A stretch of 64,000 bases of DNA from [Ruminococcus] torques ATCC 27756. Its GTDB lineage: Bacteria > Bacillota > Clostridia > Lachnospirales > Lachnospiraceae. This document shows positions 1-9,300 of the stretch, one piece after another; position 1 is the stretch's first letter, and each line of letters opens with the position of its first letter. The stretch is taken from contig NZ_DS264356.1 of the NCBI RefSeq assembly GCF_000153925.1, positions 187,027 through 251,026 of the forward strand. The letters are read 5' to 3'. The translations under genes were made by a program, and so were the position numbers. The notes under the pieces are model-generated. The model did no database searches. It saw nothing but the letters and a program-made list of their open reading frames with translations, and was not told the origin of the DNA.

Positions 1-990
1 AGTGTTCCATTTTCTACCATTCAATCTGACAAATTTAAACTTTGTCTTTCGATTATATCTTATATATGCCATACAATTTATCCGTTCATATAAAGCCTTA
101 TTCACCTTCAATAAATACTGATCAAAGTCCACTATTTCTTTATATGCTCTTGCATGATCCTTATCATATTCACAATAGATAGAATAATGTGTATTTAACG
201 TATATGTGAGAATAATTTCTATATATTCTCTTTTATTTGACGACAACTTTGAAGAAATATGTGTATAATATTCTATCAGCCATTTTATCATTTTTTTATG
301 GTGTTCTTGATTTCGGACAAAATTATCCATATTCATGCTTTGTTCTTTTCTTCCGATAAAATAACGATAAATATCCAGATGATAATACGTAAAAGTCTCA
401 ACTTTCGTCATAGGAACAACATTATACTGCATGTCTACATAAAATGTTTTTTCTAACATTTTAAGACCGGACGTTCTTAAAATTTCTGTCTTATACGTAG
501 ATGTTGCCATAACAAAATATTCACCTTCAAGAATTTTCAGATCAATATCATCAAAGCAATAACATTTTCTATCTTCTAAATTCTTATATACAAAATATTC
601 CGATTTACTATTGTACGTATGTTCCTTTCGATAATCACACACAACTAAATCTGCATCTTCCGATTTTAATCTATTCACAAATTTCACAAAATCAGTAGAG
701 TTAAACCAATCATCACTATCTAAAACTCGAAAATATTTTCCCTTTGCTTCCTTGATGCCTGCGTTTATTGTAGAGCCATGCCCTCCATTTTCTTTATCAA
801 TCAGTCTGACTGTCTCCGGATAACTATCCACATACTTTTGAATAATTTCAACGGAATGATCTTTTCCTCCGTCATTTACTACAAGTATTTCTATATCATC
901 CATTATTTTAGAAACAATCAACGAATCTAAACATCTTTTTATATATTTTTCTGTATTATATACCGGAATTAATATTGTTAATGCTTTCAT
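1..990 (-). CDS. Family 2 glycosyltransferase, 3' end beyond window
   Basis: Starting from ATG at 990, the minus strand stays open for 330 codons to the window edge, so the C-terminus is missing. The N-terminus is that of a GT-A (GT2) glycosyltransferase: MKALTILIPVYNTEKYI, then VVNDGGKDHS for nucleotide-sugar binding and LDSDDW (about residue 90) as the metal-binding DxD motif. The family transfers a sugar from a nucleotide donor to a growing surface glycan or lipid-linked acceptor at the cytoplasmic face. It begins 13 bp after the pyruvyl-transferase-like gene and is probably the last visible gene of the exporter operon. Donor and acceptor cannot be read from sequence. Confidence 0.88.
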   Translation of the reverse strand, partial: MKALTILIPVYNTEKYIKRCLDSLIVSKIMDDIEILVVNDGGKDHSVEIIQKYVDSYPETVRLIDKENGGHGSTINAGIKEAKGKYFRVLDSDDWFNSTDFVKFVNRLKSEDADLVVCDYRKEHTYNSKSEYFVYKNLEDRKCYCFDDIDLKILEGEYFVMATSTYKTEILRTSGLKMLEKTFYVDMQYNVVPMTKVETFTYYHLDIYRYFIGRKEQSMNMDNFVRNQEHHKKMIKWLIEYYTHISSKLSSNKREYIEIILTYTLNTHYSIYCEYDKDHARAYKEIVDFDQYLLKVNKALYERINCMAYIRYNRKTKFKFVRLNGRKWNT

Positions 991-1003
991 GCGTTCTTCA
1001 GGA

Positions 1004-2386
1004 TTAAAAATCCATTTTCTCCTTTCTTTCTTTCTGTTTTTTTATAATCGACTGTACAATCTGAGTATATGATGTATTATCAAAATCTACCGAATTAATT
1101 ACCACATCATTCTTAACCGGTAAGGCTTCGACGAGCTCCTCCACACTAAAAAACAAATCTTGTACGCACTCAAATTTCTCATATAAATCCATCATTTTAT
1201 TATAATAGTGTGGGTGCTGTGTGTATAACAGCGAGAAAGTTCTGCAGCCATTCATGAGTCCCAGTAAAGCGCCATGATAACGCATACTGATAACCACGTC
1301 ACATTCTCGTACTTTTTGACAAATATTTTCAAAACTATATGCCATAGATTCTATAGAAAAATTAAATTCACTTTTCTTTTCACAAAATTCATTATAAAAT
1401 TTGTAATCGCAATCGTGATAATTATAAAACGGAATAAAATGAATTTCTGTTTTTTCTATATCGTACGTACTCTGAATATGTTCAACTAACTTTTCTAAAG
1501 ATCCCAGTAAATCCGCCTGACAAATCCAAATGATTCCTATCTTATATTTTTCACCTTTTTCTTTCATTACCTTTGGATATTCATTTGTTAAAACAATATC
1601 ATTTATCATAGTTATTTCGTGTCCGCAAGCAGACTCTATGAGTCTTTTACTGTACTTATCTCTCACGCTAAAATTAACACTTCCGTCAATAATTCTTTTT
1701 AACTTTTCCTGATACTCCTCATTGACTATTTTTTCATTTGTACTCAACCCGATGGCATGCACTTCCTTATTCTTTTCTATAAATGATAATGCCAATTCAA
1801 TGAATATTTTCCCTAAATCATATTTAAAGCTTTCTTCTTGAAGATATCCGCTATCATCTAAAATTGCTCCACCTCCAAAAATAACACTATCAAATATATC
1901 GGCCAAATGATTAAAATCAAATTTTGTTTTAGGATAATGAATAATATTCATGCCGGGATAGCGAAAAGCATCTAAATTTTCATTGTCACACATCATCACA
2001 TAAATGTCATTTTTAATGACATTCAGGTCTCTGTACAATTTTTGCAGCATCAATTCATCACCCAGATTAACCGCTCCATAAAAACCAACCAATAATACTT
2101 TCGGGGATTTATCAGATGGAACTTTAAAATACTCCAAATTCACATAATCATTAACTTTTCCTAATACTGCTCTTTCGGAAAACTGCTCAAATAATCGATC
2201 TGCACATTGTTCTGTAAATTGTTTCATCTGATCTACAGAAACAATCACTTTTTCAACTCTTTGCTCTAAATTTTTTTCTAAAAGTTCTTCTTTTTCAACT
2301 AACAAAGACTGTTTTTTATCAATCTCTAAAATTTTCCGATTAAGATATTTTAGTTTTTCTATCATGCCTTGCACTCTATCCAACAT
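1004..2386 (-). CDS. Polysaccharide pyruvyl transferase family protein
   Basis: A 460-residue protein. The first ~75 residues are a charged heptad-like region (MLDRVQGMIEKLKYLNRKI...), probably a coiled coil. From about residue 95 it matches the WcaK/AmsJ/CsaB fold: VLLVGFYGAVNLGDELM near the start and ISMRYHGALLGL near the end are the usual family signatures. Members ketalise pyruvate onto sugars of exopolysaccharide or secondary wall polymers, but many relatives have unproven acceptors. It sits 36 bp downstream of the ABC exporter ATPase and 13 bp upstream of a GT2, so a role in decorating the exported polymer is inferred. Confidence 0.82.
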   Translation of the reverse strand: MLDRVQGMIEKLKYLNRKILEIDKKQSLLVEKEELLEKNLEQRVEKVIVSVDQMKQFTEQCADRLFEQFSERAVLGKVNDYVNLEYFKVPSDKSPKVLLVGFYGAVNLGDELMLQKLYRDLNVIKNDIYVMMCDNENLDAFRYPGMNIIHYPKTKFDFNHLADIFDSVIFGGGAILDDSGYLQEESFKYDLGKIFIELALSFIEKNKEVHAIGLSTNEKIVNEEYQEKLKRIIDGSVNFSVRDKYSKRLIESACGHEITMINDIVLTNEYPKVMKEKGEKYKIGIIWICQADLLGSLEKLVEHIQSTYDIEKTEIHFIPFYNYHDCDYKFYNEFCEKKSEFNFSIESMAYSFENICQKVRECDVVISMRYHGALLGLMNGCRTFSLLYTQHPHYYNKMMDLYEKFECVQDLFFSVEELVEALPVKNDVVINSVDFDNTSYTQIVQSIIKKQKERKEKMDF

Positions 2387-2422
2387 TTAATTCTCAATCC
2401 CCTTTTCTACATAAATGAGTAA

Positions 2423-3178
2423 TCATTTTCCTATTTGACTCTCATAATATGCGGCACATACTTTTTCCGCTGTACCTACTTGAATTACTTTTCCATGTTC
2501 TAACCAAACCACTTTATCACACAAACTTTTAATAGATTCTATAGAATGCGATACATAAAGAACTGTTGTACCTCCTGAAATCAAACTCCGCATTTTATTT
2601 TCACTTTTTTTCTGGAAATTCAAATCTCCCACTGAAAGAATCTCGTCCACGATCAATATTTCAGGCTCTACAATCGTTGCAACTGAAAATGCCAAACGAG
2701 CAATCATTCCTGACGAGAAATTTCTTACAGGCACTTCTAAAAAGTCATGTAATTCAGAGAAATCTACGATTTCTTGATATTTGCTGTCAATAAAATCTTT
2801 TGAATATCCCATAACAGCACCGTTAAGATATATATTTTCCCGTGCATTTAAGTCAAGGTCAAAACCTGCCCCCAATTCAATCATCGGGCAAATATTTCCT
2901 CCTACGAGAACTTTTCCTTTTGTCGGCTTCATAACTCCGGCAACCACTTTTAAAAGTGTAGATTTCCCTGCTCCATTTGATCCGACAAATCCAACCACCT
3001 GACCTTTTTCCACTTTAAAACTAACATCTTGCAATGCCCAAAACTCATTTTCTTTTTTGTGCATTTTTCGTTTTTCTCTTGCACTTTTACTGAACAAATC
3101 TACTGCCATCTGTTTTAAAGAGTTATTTTTTTCAATTCCTAAATTAAAACGCATCGATACGTTTTGAACATCTATCAT
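2423..3178 (-). CDS. Polysaccharide/teichoic acid export ABC transporter ATP-binding protein
   Basis: A 251-residue ABC ATPase of the TagH/Wzt/RfbB type. Visible motifs are Walker A GSNGAGKST (about residues 69-77), signature SSGMIARLAFS (about 155), Walker B ILIVDE and the switch histidine in VLYVSHS. The insertion around ALQDVSFKVEKGQVVGFVGSNG is typical of the polysaccharide exporter subgroup. It ends after the nucleotide-binding domain and lacks the extra C-terminal glycan-recognition domain of some Wzt proteins. It is 16 bp downstream of the permease, and together they should move an undecaprenyl-linked glycan across the membrane. Confidence 0.9.
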   Translation of the reverse strand: MIDVQNVSMRFNLGIEKNNSLKQMAVDLFSKSAREKRKMHKKENEFWALQDVSFKVEKGQVVGFVGSNGAGKSTLLKVVAGVMKPTKGKVLVGGNICPMIELGAGFDLDLNARENIYLNGAVMGYSKDFIDSKYQEIVDFSELHDFLEVPVRNFSSGMIARLAFSVATIVEPEILIVDEILSVGDLNFQKKSENKMRSLISGGTTVLYVSHSIESIKSLCDKVVWLEHGKVIQVGTAEKVCAAYYESQIGK

Positions 3179-3194
3179 AACAGCCTCCTAGATC

Positions 3195-3998
3195 CTACAT
3201 ATAATAAATAAACTTATCCTGATTTTTCTTAAATACAATCATCCCAATAACTAATGTAATTAAACATGATGCTCCGCATATAATAAAGCTTTTTACTGAC
3301 GGCATTTGATCATATAAAATAATCGTTCTCGCAAACGTAATGTAATGATACAACGGATTAAATTTCAACACTTGTTGTATCCATGGATCCAGCATATTAA
3401 TGTCGTACATTATAGGCGTAAAATAAGTCAAGATTGTCAGTACAATTCCATAAATATAGAACATATCCCGTAAAAATACGGATATCGTGGATAAAATGAA
3501 TCCAACCCCTACTGTAAAAAGCAATAAACACAAATATGAATAGGGCAAAAGAAGATGTAATGCCGTAATATGACATTTCGTTTCACCACTGCCCGACAAC
3601 AAAATCACACCATATAAAGGAATTAATGTTAACAAAAAATTAATTCCCACAAATAAGCATTTTGACAAAGGGAAAATATATTTAGGAATATATATTTTGT
3701 TCAACAAAGAGAAATTTGCCACTACAGCACTCATGGATGAATTTGATGCTTCACTATAATAATTAAAAAATGTTAGTCCCGTCATTAAATAAACAAGATA
3801 GTTTACTCCTGGCACAGAAAACTTAAAGACATTAGAAAACACAGCAGCCATAACCGCCATCATCAAAACCGGATATAATAAACTCCATAAAACACCTAGT
3901 ACAGAGCGCTTATATTTCACTTTGAAATCTCTGCTGACTAATTGTCTCAATAAAAATGAATACTTTTTAAAATTATCTATGATATTTTTAATATACAT
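3195..3998 (-). CDS. Polysaccharide/teichoic acid export ABC transporter permease
   Basis: About 267 residues of the ABC-2 membrane family (TagG/Wzm). Six hydrophobic segments are visible, with the family hallmark RDFKVKYKRSVLGVLWSLLYPVLMM near residue 30. I place the start at ATG 3998 (MYIKNIIDN), with the purine-rich AAAGGTGAAAGGA just upstream; an in-frame GTG lies three codons earlier (4007). It is the first gene of a leftward operon (permease, ATPase, pyruvyl-transferase-like, GT2) behind a clear sigma-A-like promoter. The export substrate is a surface glycan or teichoic acid by family inference. Confidence 0.9.
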   Translation of the reverse strand: MYIKNIIDNFKKYSFLLRQLVSRDFKVKYKRSVLGVLWSLLYPVLMMAVMAAVFSNVFKFSVPGVNYLVYLMTGLTFFNYYSEASNSSMSAVVANFSLLNKIYIPKYIFPLSKCLFVGINFLLTLIPLYGVILLSGSGETKCHITALHLLLPYSYLCLLLFTVGVGFILSTISVFLRDMFYIYGIVLTILTYFTPIMYDINMLDPWIQQVLKFNPLYHYITFARTIILYDQMPSVKSFIICGASCLITLVIGMIVFKKNQDKFIYYM

Positions 3999-4032
3999 TC
4001 CTTTCACCTTTCCTTTTTCTACATTCTGTACT

Positions 4033-4061
4033 AGTATACGCTATCCCTTTTAAAATTTCAA
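4033..4061 (-). promoter_or_regulatory. Sigma-A-type promoter of the glycan-export operon
   Basis: On the minus strand, -35 TTGAAA (4056-4061) and -10 TATACT (4033-4038) are separated by exactly 17 bp, 35 bp upstream of the permease start. Confidence 0.7.
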
Positions 4062-4099
4062 GCATTTCACAAGCATAGAAAGGAAAGATCCAATTTAAA

Positions 4100-4135
4100 A
4101 GAGCATTCCATTTTTTCTCCGATTTGGAATGCTCT
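4100..4135 (-). terminator. Rho-independent terminator after the interrupted hydrolase gene
   Basis: A perfect 11-bp inverted repeat (AGAGCATTCCA / TGGAATGCTCT, 4100-4110 and 4125-4135). On the minus strand it is followed by TTTT, directly downstream of the glucosaminidase fragment stop codon at 4143. Confidence 0.8.
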
Positions 4136-4142
4136 GATTTCA

Positions 4143-4536
4143 TCAATATTTCTTCATTGGAAGAATATATAGTTTTACAATATTATTTCCATAATTTTTA
4201 GCTGTCGCCCATCCATATCCATTTGGATTTTCTTTTTGTCCCAACCACTGCACATATTCTGCGCTTCCACGTTTCACATATTGAAAACGTGGATCTACAA
4301 CAGGCTGTTTCAATGCTTCTTTTGAAGCATATGCCTTCAGATGCTGAACATGAGCTCTGATTCCAATCCGAATAGAATCAAATTTTGCTCCTGATGATCC
4401 CCCGCCAATAGCTCCTATCCCAGCAAAATTATATTGATCTTTCTTAACATCTCCACCGAACTTCAAAAACCCAGTTTCCATCATTGCCTGTGCAAAAGCG
4501 ACCTCTGCTTTTACGCCTTCTACTTCACTTTCCTCC
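4143..4536 (-). pseudogene. 3' remnant of amidase/glucosaminidase gene, cut off by IS110
   Basis: The last ~130 codons of the large wall hydrolase gene whose 5' part lies at 6386-10618. Reading in from the IS junction gives EESEVEGVKAEVAFAQAMMETGFLKFGG. This is the core of a glucosaminidase (glycosyl hydrolase family 73-like) domain, including the catalytic-region 'AFAQAMxETGFL' sequence. It continues through AHVQHLKAYAS and ends at a terminator hairpin. An in-frame TGA lies in IS sequence just upstream. An internal ATG (4484) could start a 113-residue peptide, but it would lack the beginning of the domain. Joining the flanks across the IS restores one reading frame. Confidence 0.85.
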
Positions 4537-6389
4537 CTAATAAATCAAGTCTTTTTTCCTTTAAAATAAAGGTTTTTTAAAGTTTCTATCTCAGATGAAT
4601 GAACAAGAATCATGGATGTTTCTCTGTATCTGGTACGAAAATAGCTAGTTTAGGGTATACGAAATAAAACGTCTTTTTTATTCGTTTTAAATGGCCTTGT
4701 GTATTCCCTTCCATCTATGGCAACGCACCTCCCGTGTCTACCAGGATCATCACTTCGTGAGTCCTAACTTCCTTCGTTCTGCCTATCCATAATCCGGGTG
4801 TCAGCTTAGCTCCTTGTCAGGGTCTTGCCCTATGGAAAATATTCCTGCCAACTACCTGCTCATTCTTTGTTCCTATTATTACTGACTTGCTTCCTGTAAC
4901 AGCACTTTTCAGTGGACGTTCCCCATTACATTCTGCTTTTGTACCTTTTCGGGTTGGTTACTTCCTGCACTCTATGCTGCAAGCATCTGTGGTCTCTTGA
5001 TATCTTGCATCATCTTTGCACCGTCATAAGTCACACCTTTAGTCAAAATCGTATAAAAGATTCTTAAGACTTTACACGCAACTGCTATGACTGACTGCAT
5101 CTTCTTTAGCGGATTTTCTTTTCTAGTTCGATAATACCGGTGTACTTCCTTAAATTCTTCATTCCTTGCAATCAAGGATATGGCTGCTTCATACAGTACA
5201 TATCTGAGGCGTTTTCTTCCTCTGTAGCTGATGTGACTCTCGCCCTTATGTTTTCCCGAACTACACTCTACAATGGCATATCCAGCTAGTTTTTGCAGTT
5301 GCTTTGGATTATCAAAACGTGTGATGTCTCCTACTTCGGCAACAAATCCACTCACTGTTTTCAATCCAACTCCTTTGATTTCCAACAACTTATCTATATG
5401 AGGAATCTCTGACAACTTTTCCTCTGTCAGGCTCATCAGGTCTTCCTCTCTATTTTTGTAGATTTCATAATCGTTCAGTAGATTCTTCAATTCAATTCTT
5501 GCACTATCAGGTGCTTCCTGGCTTCCAATACTGTGCTCTGCAGCCGTTACCAGGGTCTTTGCCCTCTTCAGTCCAGCCGCTCTCAACTTAGCATCCCGCC
5601 AAATCTTATTGATTCCATCTACACCCAGTTTTACGATATCTTGTGGCAAAGGTGCCTCTTTTAATATCATAAGACCACTCACAGAATCCGGATTTCTATA
5701 AACGTCTTTGATTTCCGGAAAATAGATGCTAAACCATCTTGCGATACGGTTCTTGATCCTTGTAATTTCTTCCTGGGTTTGTAATCTGAGATTTGAAAGA
5801 CTCCGAATCTCAGCATAAATACCAGTTGGTATATATGGATATGAAAATCTCCCTTCATTTACCAGCGCCGCAATTGTCTTTGGATCCTTACGGTCATTTT
5901 TGTTTGGATTATTGTCATCCAGTTCTTTTGACTTCTTTACATGATGTGGATTTACATGAACCGGTTTCATGCCGTTGTCCTGCAGGTATGCTCCAAGGTT
6001 GAACCAATAGTGTCCTGTTGGTTCCATTCCCGGAATCACAACGTTTTTACCGTATTTTTCTGCAAAATCCGCCATCCATGCTTTTAAAGTCATAAATCCA
6101 GCTTCTGTATTACTGAATTCCAACGGTTTCTTTGAATACTCGTAATTACGCCAATCGAATGCTCTTGCAAAGTGCGTTTCACTTCCCACATCAATCCCAA
6201 CAATTAATGTCTTTTCCGTAATAGATTTAATTTTTGCGTTCTGTGTGTTATACTTCATTTTAGATACCTCTCTGTTCAATAAGATTGTTACTAACCGTGC
6301 AAAGTCAGTAATCTTATTCTACACTGAGGTATTTTTTTCTCAACCTTCTTTCTTGGAATTCCTTATATTTGAATTATACAGGAAGCTCC
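4533..6389 (-). mobile_element. IS110-family insertion sequence inside a wall-hydrolase gene
   Basis: The borders come from the split host gene: host sequence resumes at 4536 on one side and 6386 on the other, with CTCC present at both junctions (4533-4536 and 6386-6389). There are no terminal inverted repeats, as expected for IS110. CT is the usual core dinucleotide of this family and fits inside CTCC. The element carries one DEDD recombinase, a ~105-bp 5' noncoding end and a ~435-bp 3' noncoding end. The long noncoding stretch lies downstream of the recombinase, as in the IS1111 subgroup. Confidence 0.85.
4972..6258 (-). CDS. IS110-family DEDD recombinase (transposase)
   Basis: I choose ATG 6258 (MKYNTQNAK), preceded by AGAGAGG, over an in-frame TTG at 6279; this gives 428 residues. 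The N-terminal RuvC-like DEDD domain shows GIDVG (D near 23), GMEPTGHYWF (E) and NDRKDPKTIAAL (two D). The C-terminal Transposase_20 part has the helix-hairpin-helix LLEIKGVGLKTVSGFVAEVGD and the serine region ECSSGKHKG...ISYRGRKRLR. The family acts as a bridge-RNA-guided recombinase working through a circular intermediate. The gene is intact, so the element may still be active. Confidence 0.93.
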   Translation of the reverse strand: MKYNTQNAKIKSITEKTLIVGIDVGSETHFARAFDWRNYEYSKKPLEFSNTEAGFMTLKAWMADFAEKYGKNVVIPGMEPTGHYWFNLGAYLQDNGMKPVHVNPHHVKKSKELDDNNPNKNDRKDPKTIAALVNEGRFSYPYIPTGIYAEIRSLSNLRLQTQEEITRIKNRIARWFSIYFPEIKDVYRNPDSVSGLMILKEAPLPQDIVKLGVDGINKIWRDAKLRAAGLKRAKTLVTAAEHSIGSQEAPDSARIELKNLLNDYEIYKNREEDLMSLTEEKLSEIPHIDKLLEIKGVGLKTVSGFVAEVGDITRFDNPKQLQKLAGYAIVECSSGKHKGESHISYRGRKRLRYVLYEAAISLIARNEEFKEVHRYYRTRKENPLKKMQSVIAVACKVLRIFYTILTKGVTYDGAKMMQDIKRPQMLAA

Positions 6390-9300
6390 TTATATATCTG
6401 ACAGAACTTCTCTATTGTAGGCGCTTCGCTCACATTACTGTATGGATATGATACCGTCGCCTTATTTTTATAAAACTTAACCATTTGAGAAACAGACACA
6501 TTTGTTTTACCCATAATAGAGTACAACGTTTTTTCTGTTTCTAAAAGTGTCCATTTTTGGGCTGTCGATTGATTAAAAGTATAAGTTTGAACATTTGTCC
6601 CTGCTGCTGCAGATGCAGATGTAACATCTAATACAGTACCCAATTTTGACTGTATATAATATTTACCATCTCCCGCATCCACAAATCTCCAAAGCTGAGC
6701 ATCGGAGCCGTTCCACGAATACTGCCATACATTTGCACCTGCTGTTCTTGATCCATTTGCCACATCCAATACTTTTCCGGATAATTTTGACTCTATCTTA
6801 TAATATCCGTCAGACACTTTCTCAATCTCAAATTCTTGTGCCTCCGTGTTATTTATATTATAGATCCAAATATTTCCAAAATTTGCTTTAGAACCATTGG
6901 CGATATCTAAAGTTTTCGATGAACTTAACGCTGTCTGAATCGTATATATTCCTTCCGGAACTTCGATCGAATCATATTCTTTTTCCAAATGCCATTTCTG
7001 TGCCAAACTACCGTTTGCTGTATACGTCCAAATATTTGTATATGGTGCATACACAGCGCTCCAAATATCAAGAACTGTACCTGTTTTGGATCGAATATAA
7101 TACCCCTCGCTTGTACTCACAAATTTCCAAAGCTGTGTATCTGAATTTGCAACCCATTTTTTTTGCACTACATTCACACCCGCTTTTCGCGTATCATTTT
7201 CTACTGTCAGTGCTTTTCCCGAATGCTCGGCAATAATTTTATAATATCCTTTTCCCACATAGGAAATATTAAACCGCTGTGGCTTCGTGCCATTATAATA
7301 ATACAACCATACATTCGCACCATCCACTTTAGAAGCATTCGCTACATCTATAGTGTATTCAGATTCTTTAGAACTTCTTAATGTATATTTTCCATCTTTC
7401 ACCGGCTGATAAGTAGATGCTTCAAATTTCCATTGTTGTCTTTTACCGCTCTCCAGATAACTCATCTGTACATTCATCCCTGATGAAGCTGTATTTCCAC
7501 TAATGGAAAGAAATGTTCCCAGTTTCGACTGTAAATAATATCCACCGTCTTCCGCCTCGATAATCCTCCAAAGTTGTGCTTCTGATCCATTCCATGAATA
7601 CTGCCATACATTCGCACCCTGCTTCTTAGATCCGTTTGCTACATCTAAGGACTTTCCGGACTTTTCAGAAAGAATCTGATAATATCCATTTCCCACATAA
7701 TATAGTTCAAATCTCTGTGCTGATGTATTATTGGAGGCATACATCTGGATATTTGCATAATCTGTTTCCACCGCAGACGCTATATCTAAAACCTGCTTAC
7801 TGTTTGTTGCATTTGATATCGTATATGTTCCGTTCTCAAGAGGTCTTTCATCAATCCCCTCTTTTCCCGATTCCAGTTTCCATTTTTGCGCGTCACTTCC
7901 ATTCGCCGTATACATTTGAATATTTGTTCCTTCGGCGATAATTCCACTAAAAATATCTACAACTGTTCCCAATTTTGATTTTATGTAATAACTTCCATCC
8001 GAATTAACGATAAACTTCCAAAGTTGAGCGTTACTTCCGTTCCATGAATATTCCCACAAATTTGCGCCTGGTTCACTCGATGCATTTGCCACATCCAAAG
8101 ATTTTCCTGATTGAACCGATAAAATTTGATAATATCCGGCTCCCATATACTTTATATCGAACATCTGATTTTTCGCACCCACATATGTTCCAAGCGTAGC
8201 ATTTTGTCCGTTAATCGAAATTACATTCTCAGAAAATTTTGCATTTGAAATAACATACCTTCCATTTGCAACAGGTGCATTCTCCGCTTTTTTCAGCACC
8301 CATTTCTGGATATTATTTCCATTCACCTGATCCATACATACATTCGTTCCCGAAACCACATTCGATGTTGCTAACCCTATTGTTGTTCCTAATTTTGATC
8401 TTATATAATATGTTCCGTTATCTGCTTTTACAAATTTCCAAAGTTGAGCATCACTGCTATTCCATGCATATTGCTGCAAATTCGCATTTTTCTTCTCAGA
8501 TCCATTTAAAATATCTAAGCTTTTTCCCGAGTGTTCTGCCACGATCTTATAATATCCGTTTCCGACATATTCCACTTCAAATCTCTGTGCCGAAATATTT
8601 TTCAGACTATCTAATTCAACATTGGCGAAATTATCTGATGATTCTTTTGATACTGTAAGGACTTGATTTTTATTTACACTATTTGCAATCGTATATGTAC
8701 CGTTTTCTATCGTTTTATTATCAGCTTTAGTCAATTTCCACTTTTGAGCATTGCTTTGATTACAAGTATATGTCCATACTGTATTCCCATCGCTTGTCAC
8801 TCCCGAGTGTATATCTATACAAGTATTCAACGCTGACATAATATAATATGTTCCGTTTCCCGCATCAATAAAACACCATTTTTGTGCTTCTAAAGCACTA
8901 TTTCTCTCTCTTTGTTCTATATACGCGTAACCTGCTTTTCCATCTCCAACTGCTTGCAACGCTTTTCCCGAATGCTCAGCAATGATATTATAATAACCAT
9001 TTCCGATACTAACTATTTCAAATCGTTGTGAAGAAATATTTTCTTTTTTTGTGGATAAAACTGTTCCCGCTCCTGAAGTGAAAAGATCATTGCTTATTTT
9101 AATACCTTTTCCTGATGCCAATACACTATCCAAGGTGTACGTTCCCTCCGGAACATTAACTCTTACTCCCATTTTTTGCAATCCGAGATATCTTGCAATC
9201 CCTGTAGCGTCTGCAACTCCAAGCTTTTTAAGTCCTGATTCCGTTTTCAAAAAATTATTTACATCACTACCATTTGAAAGGAATGCATGTTCTACAATAA

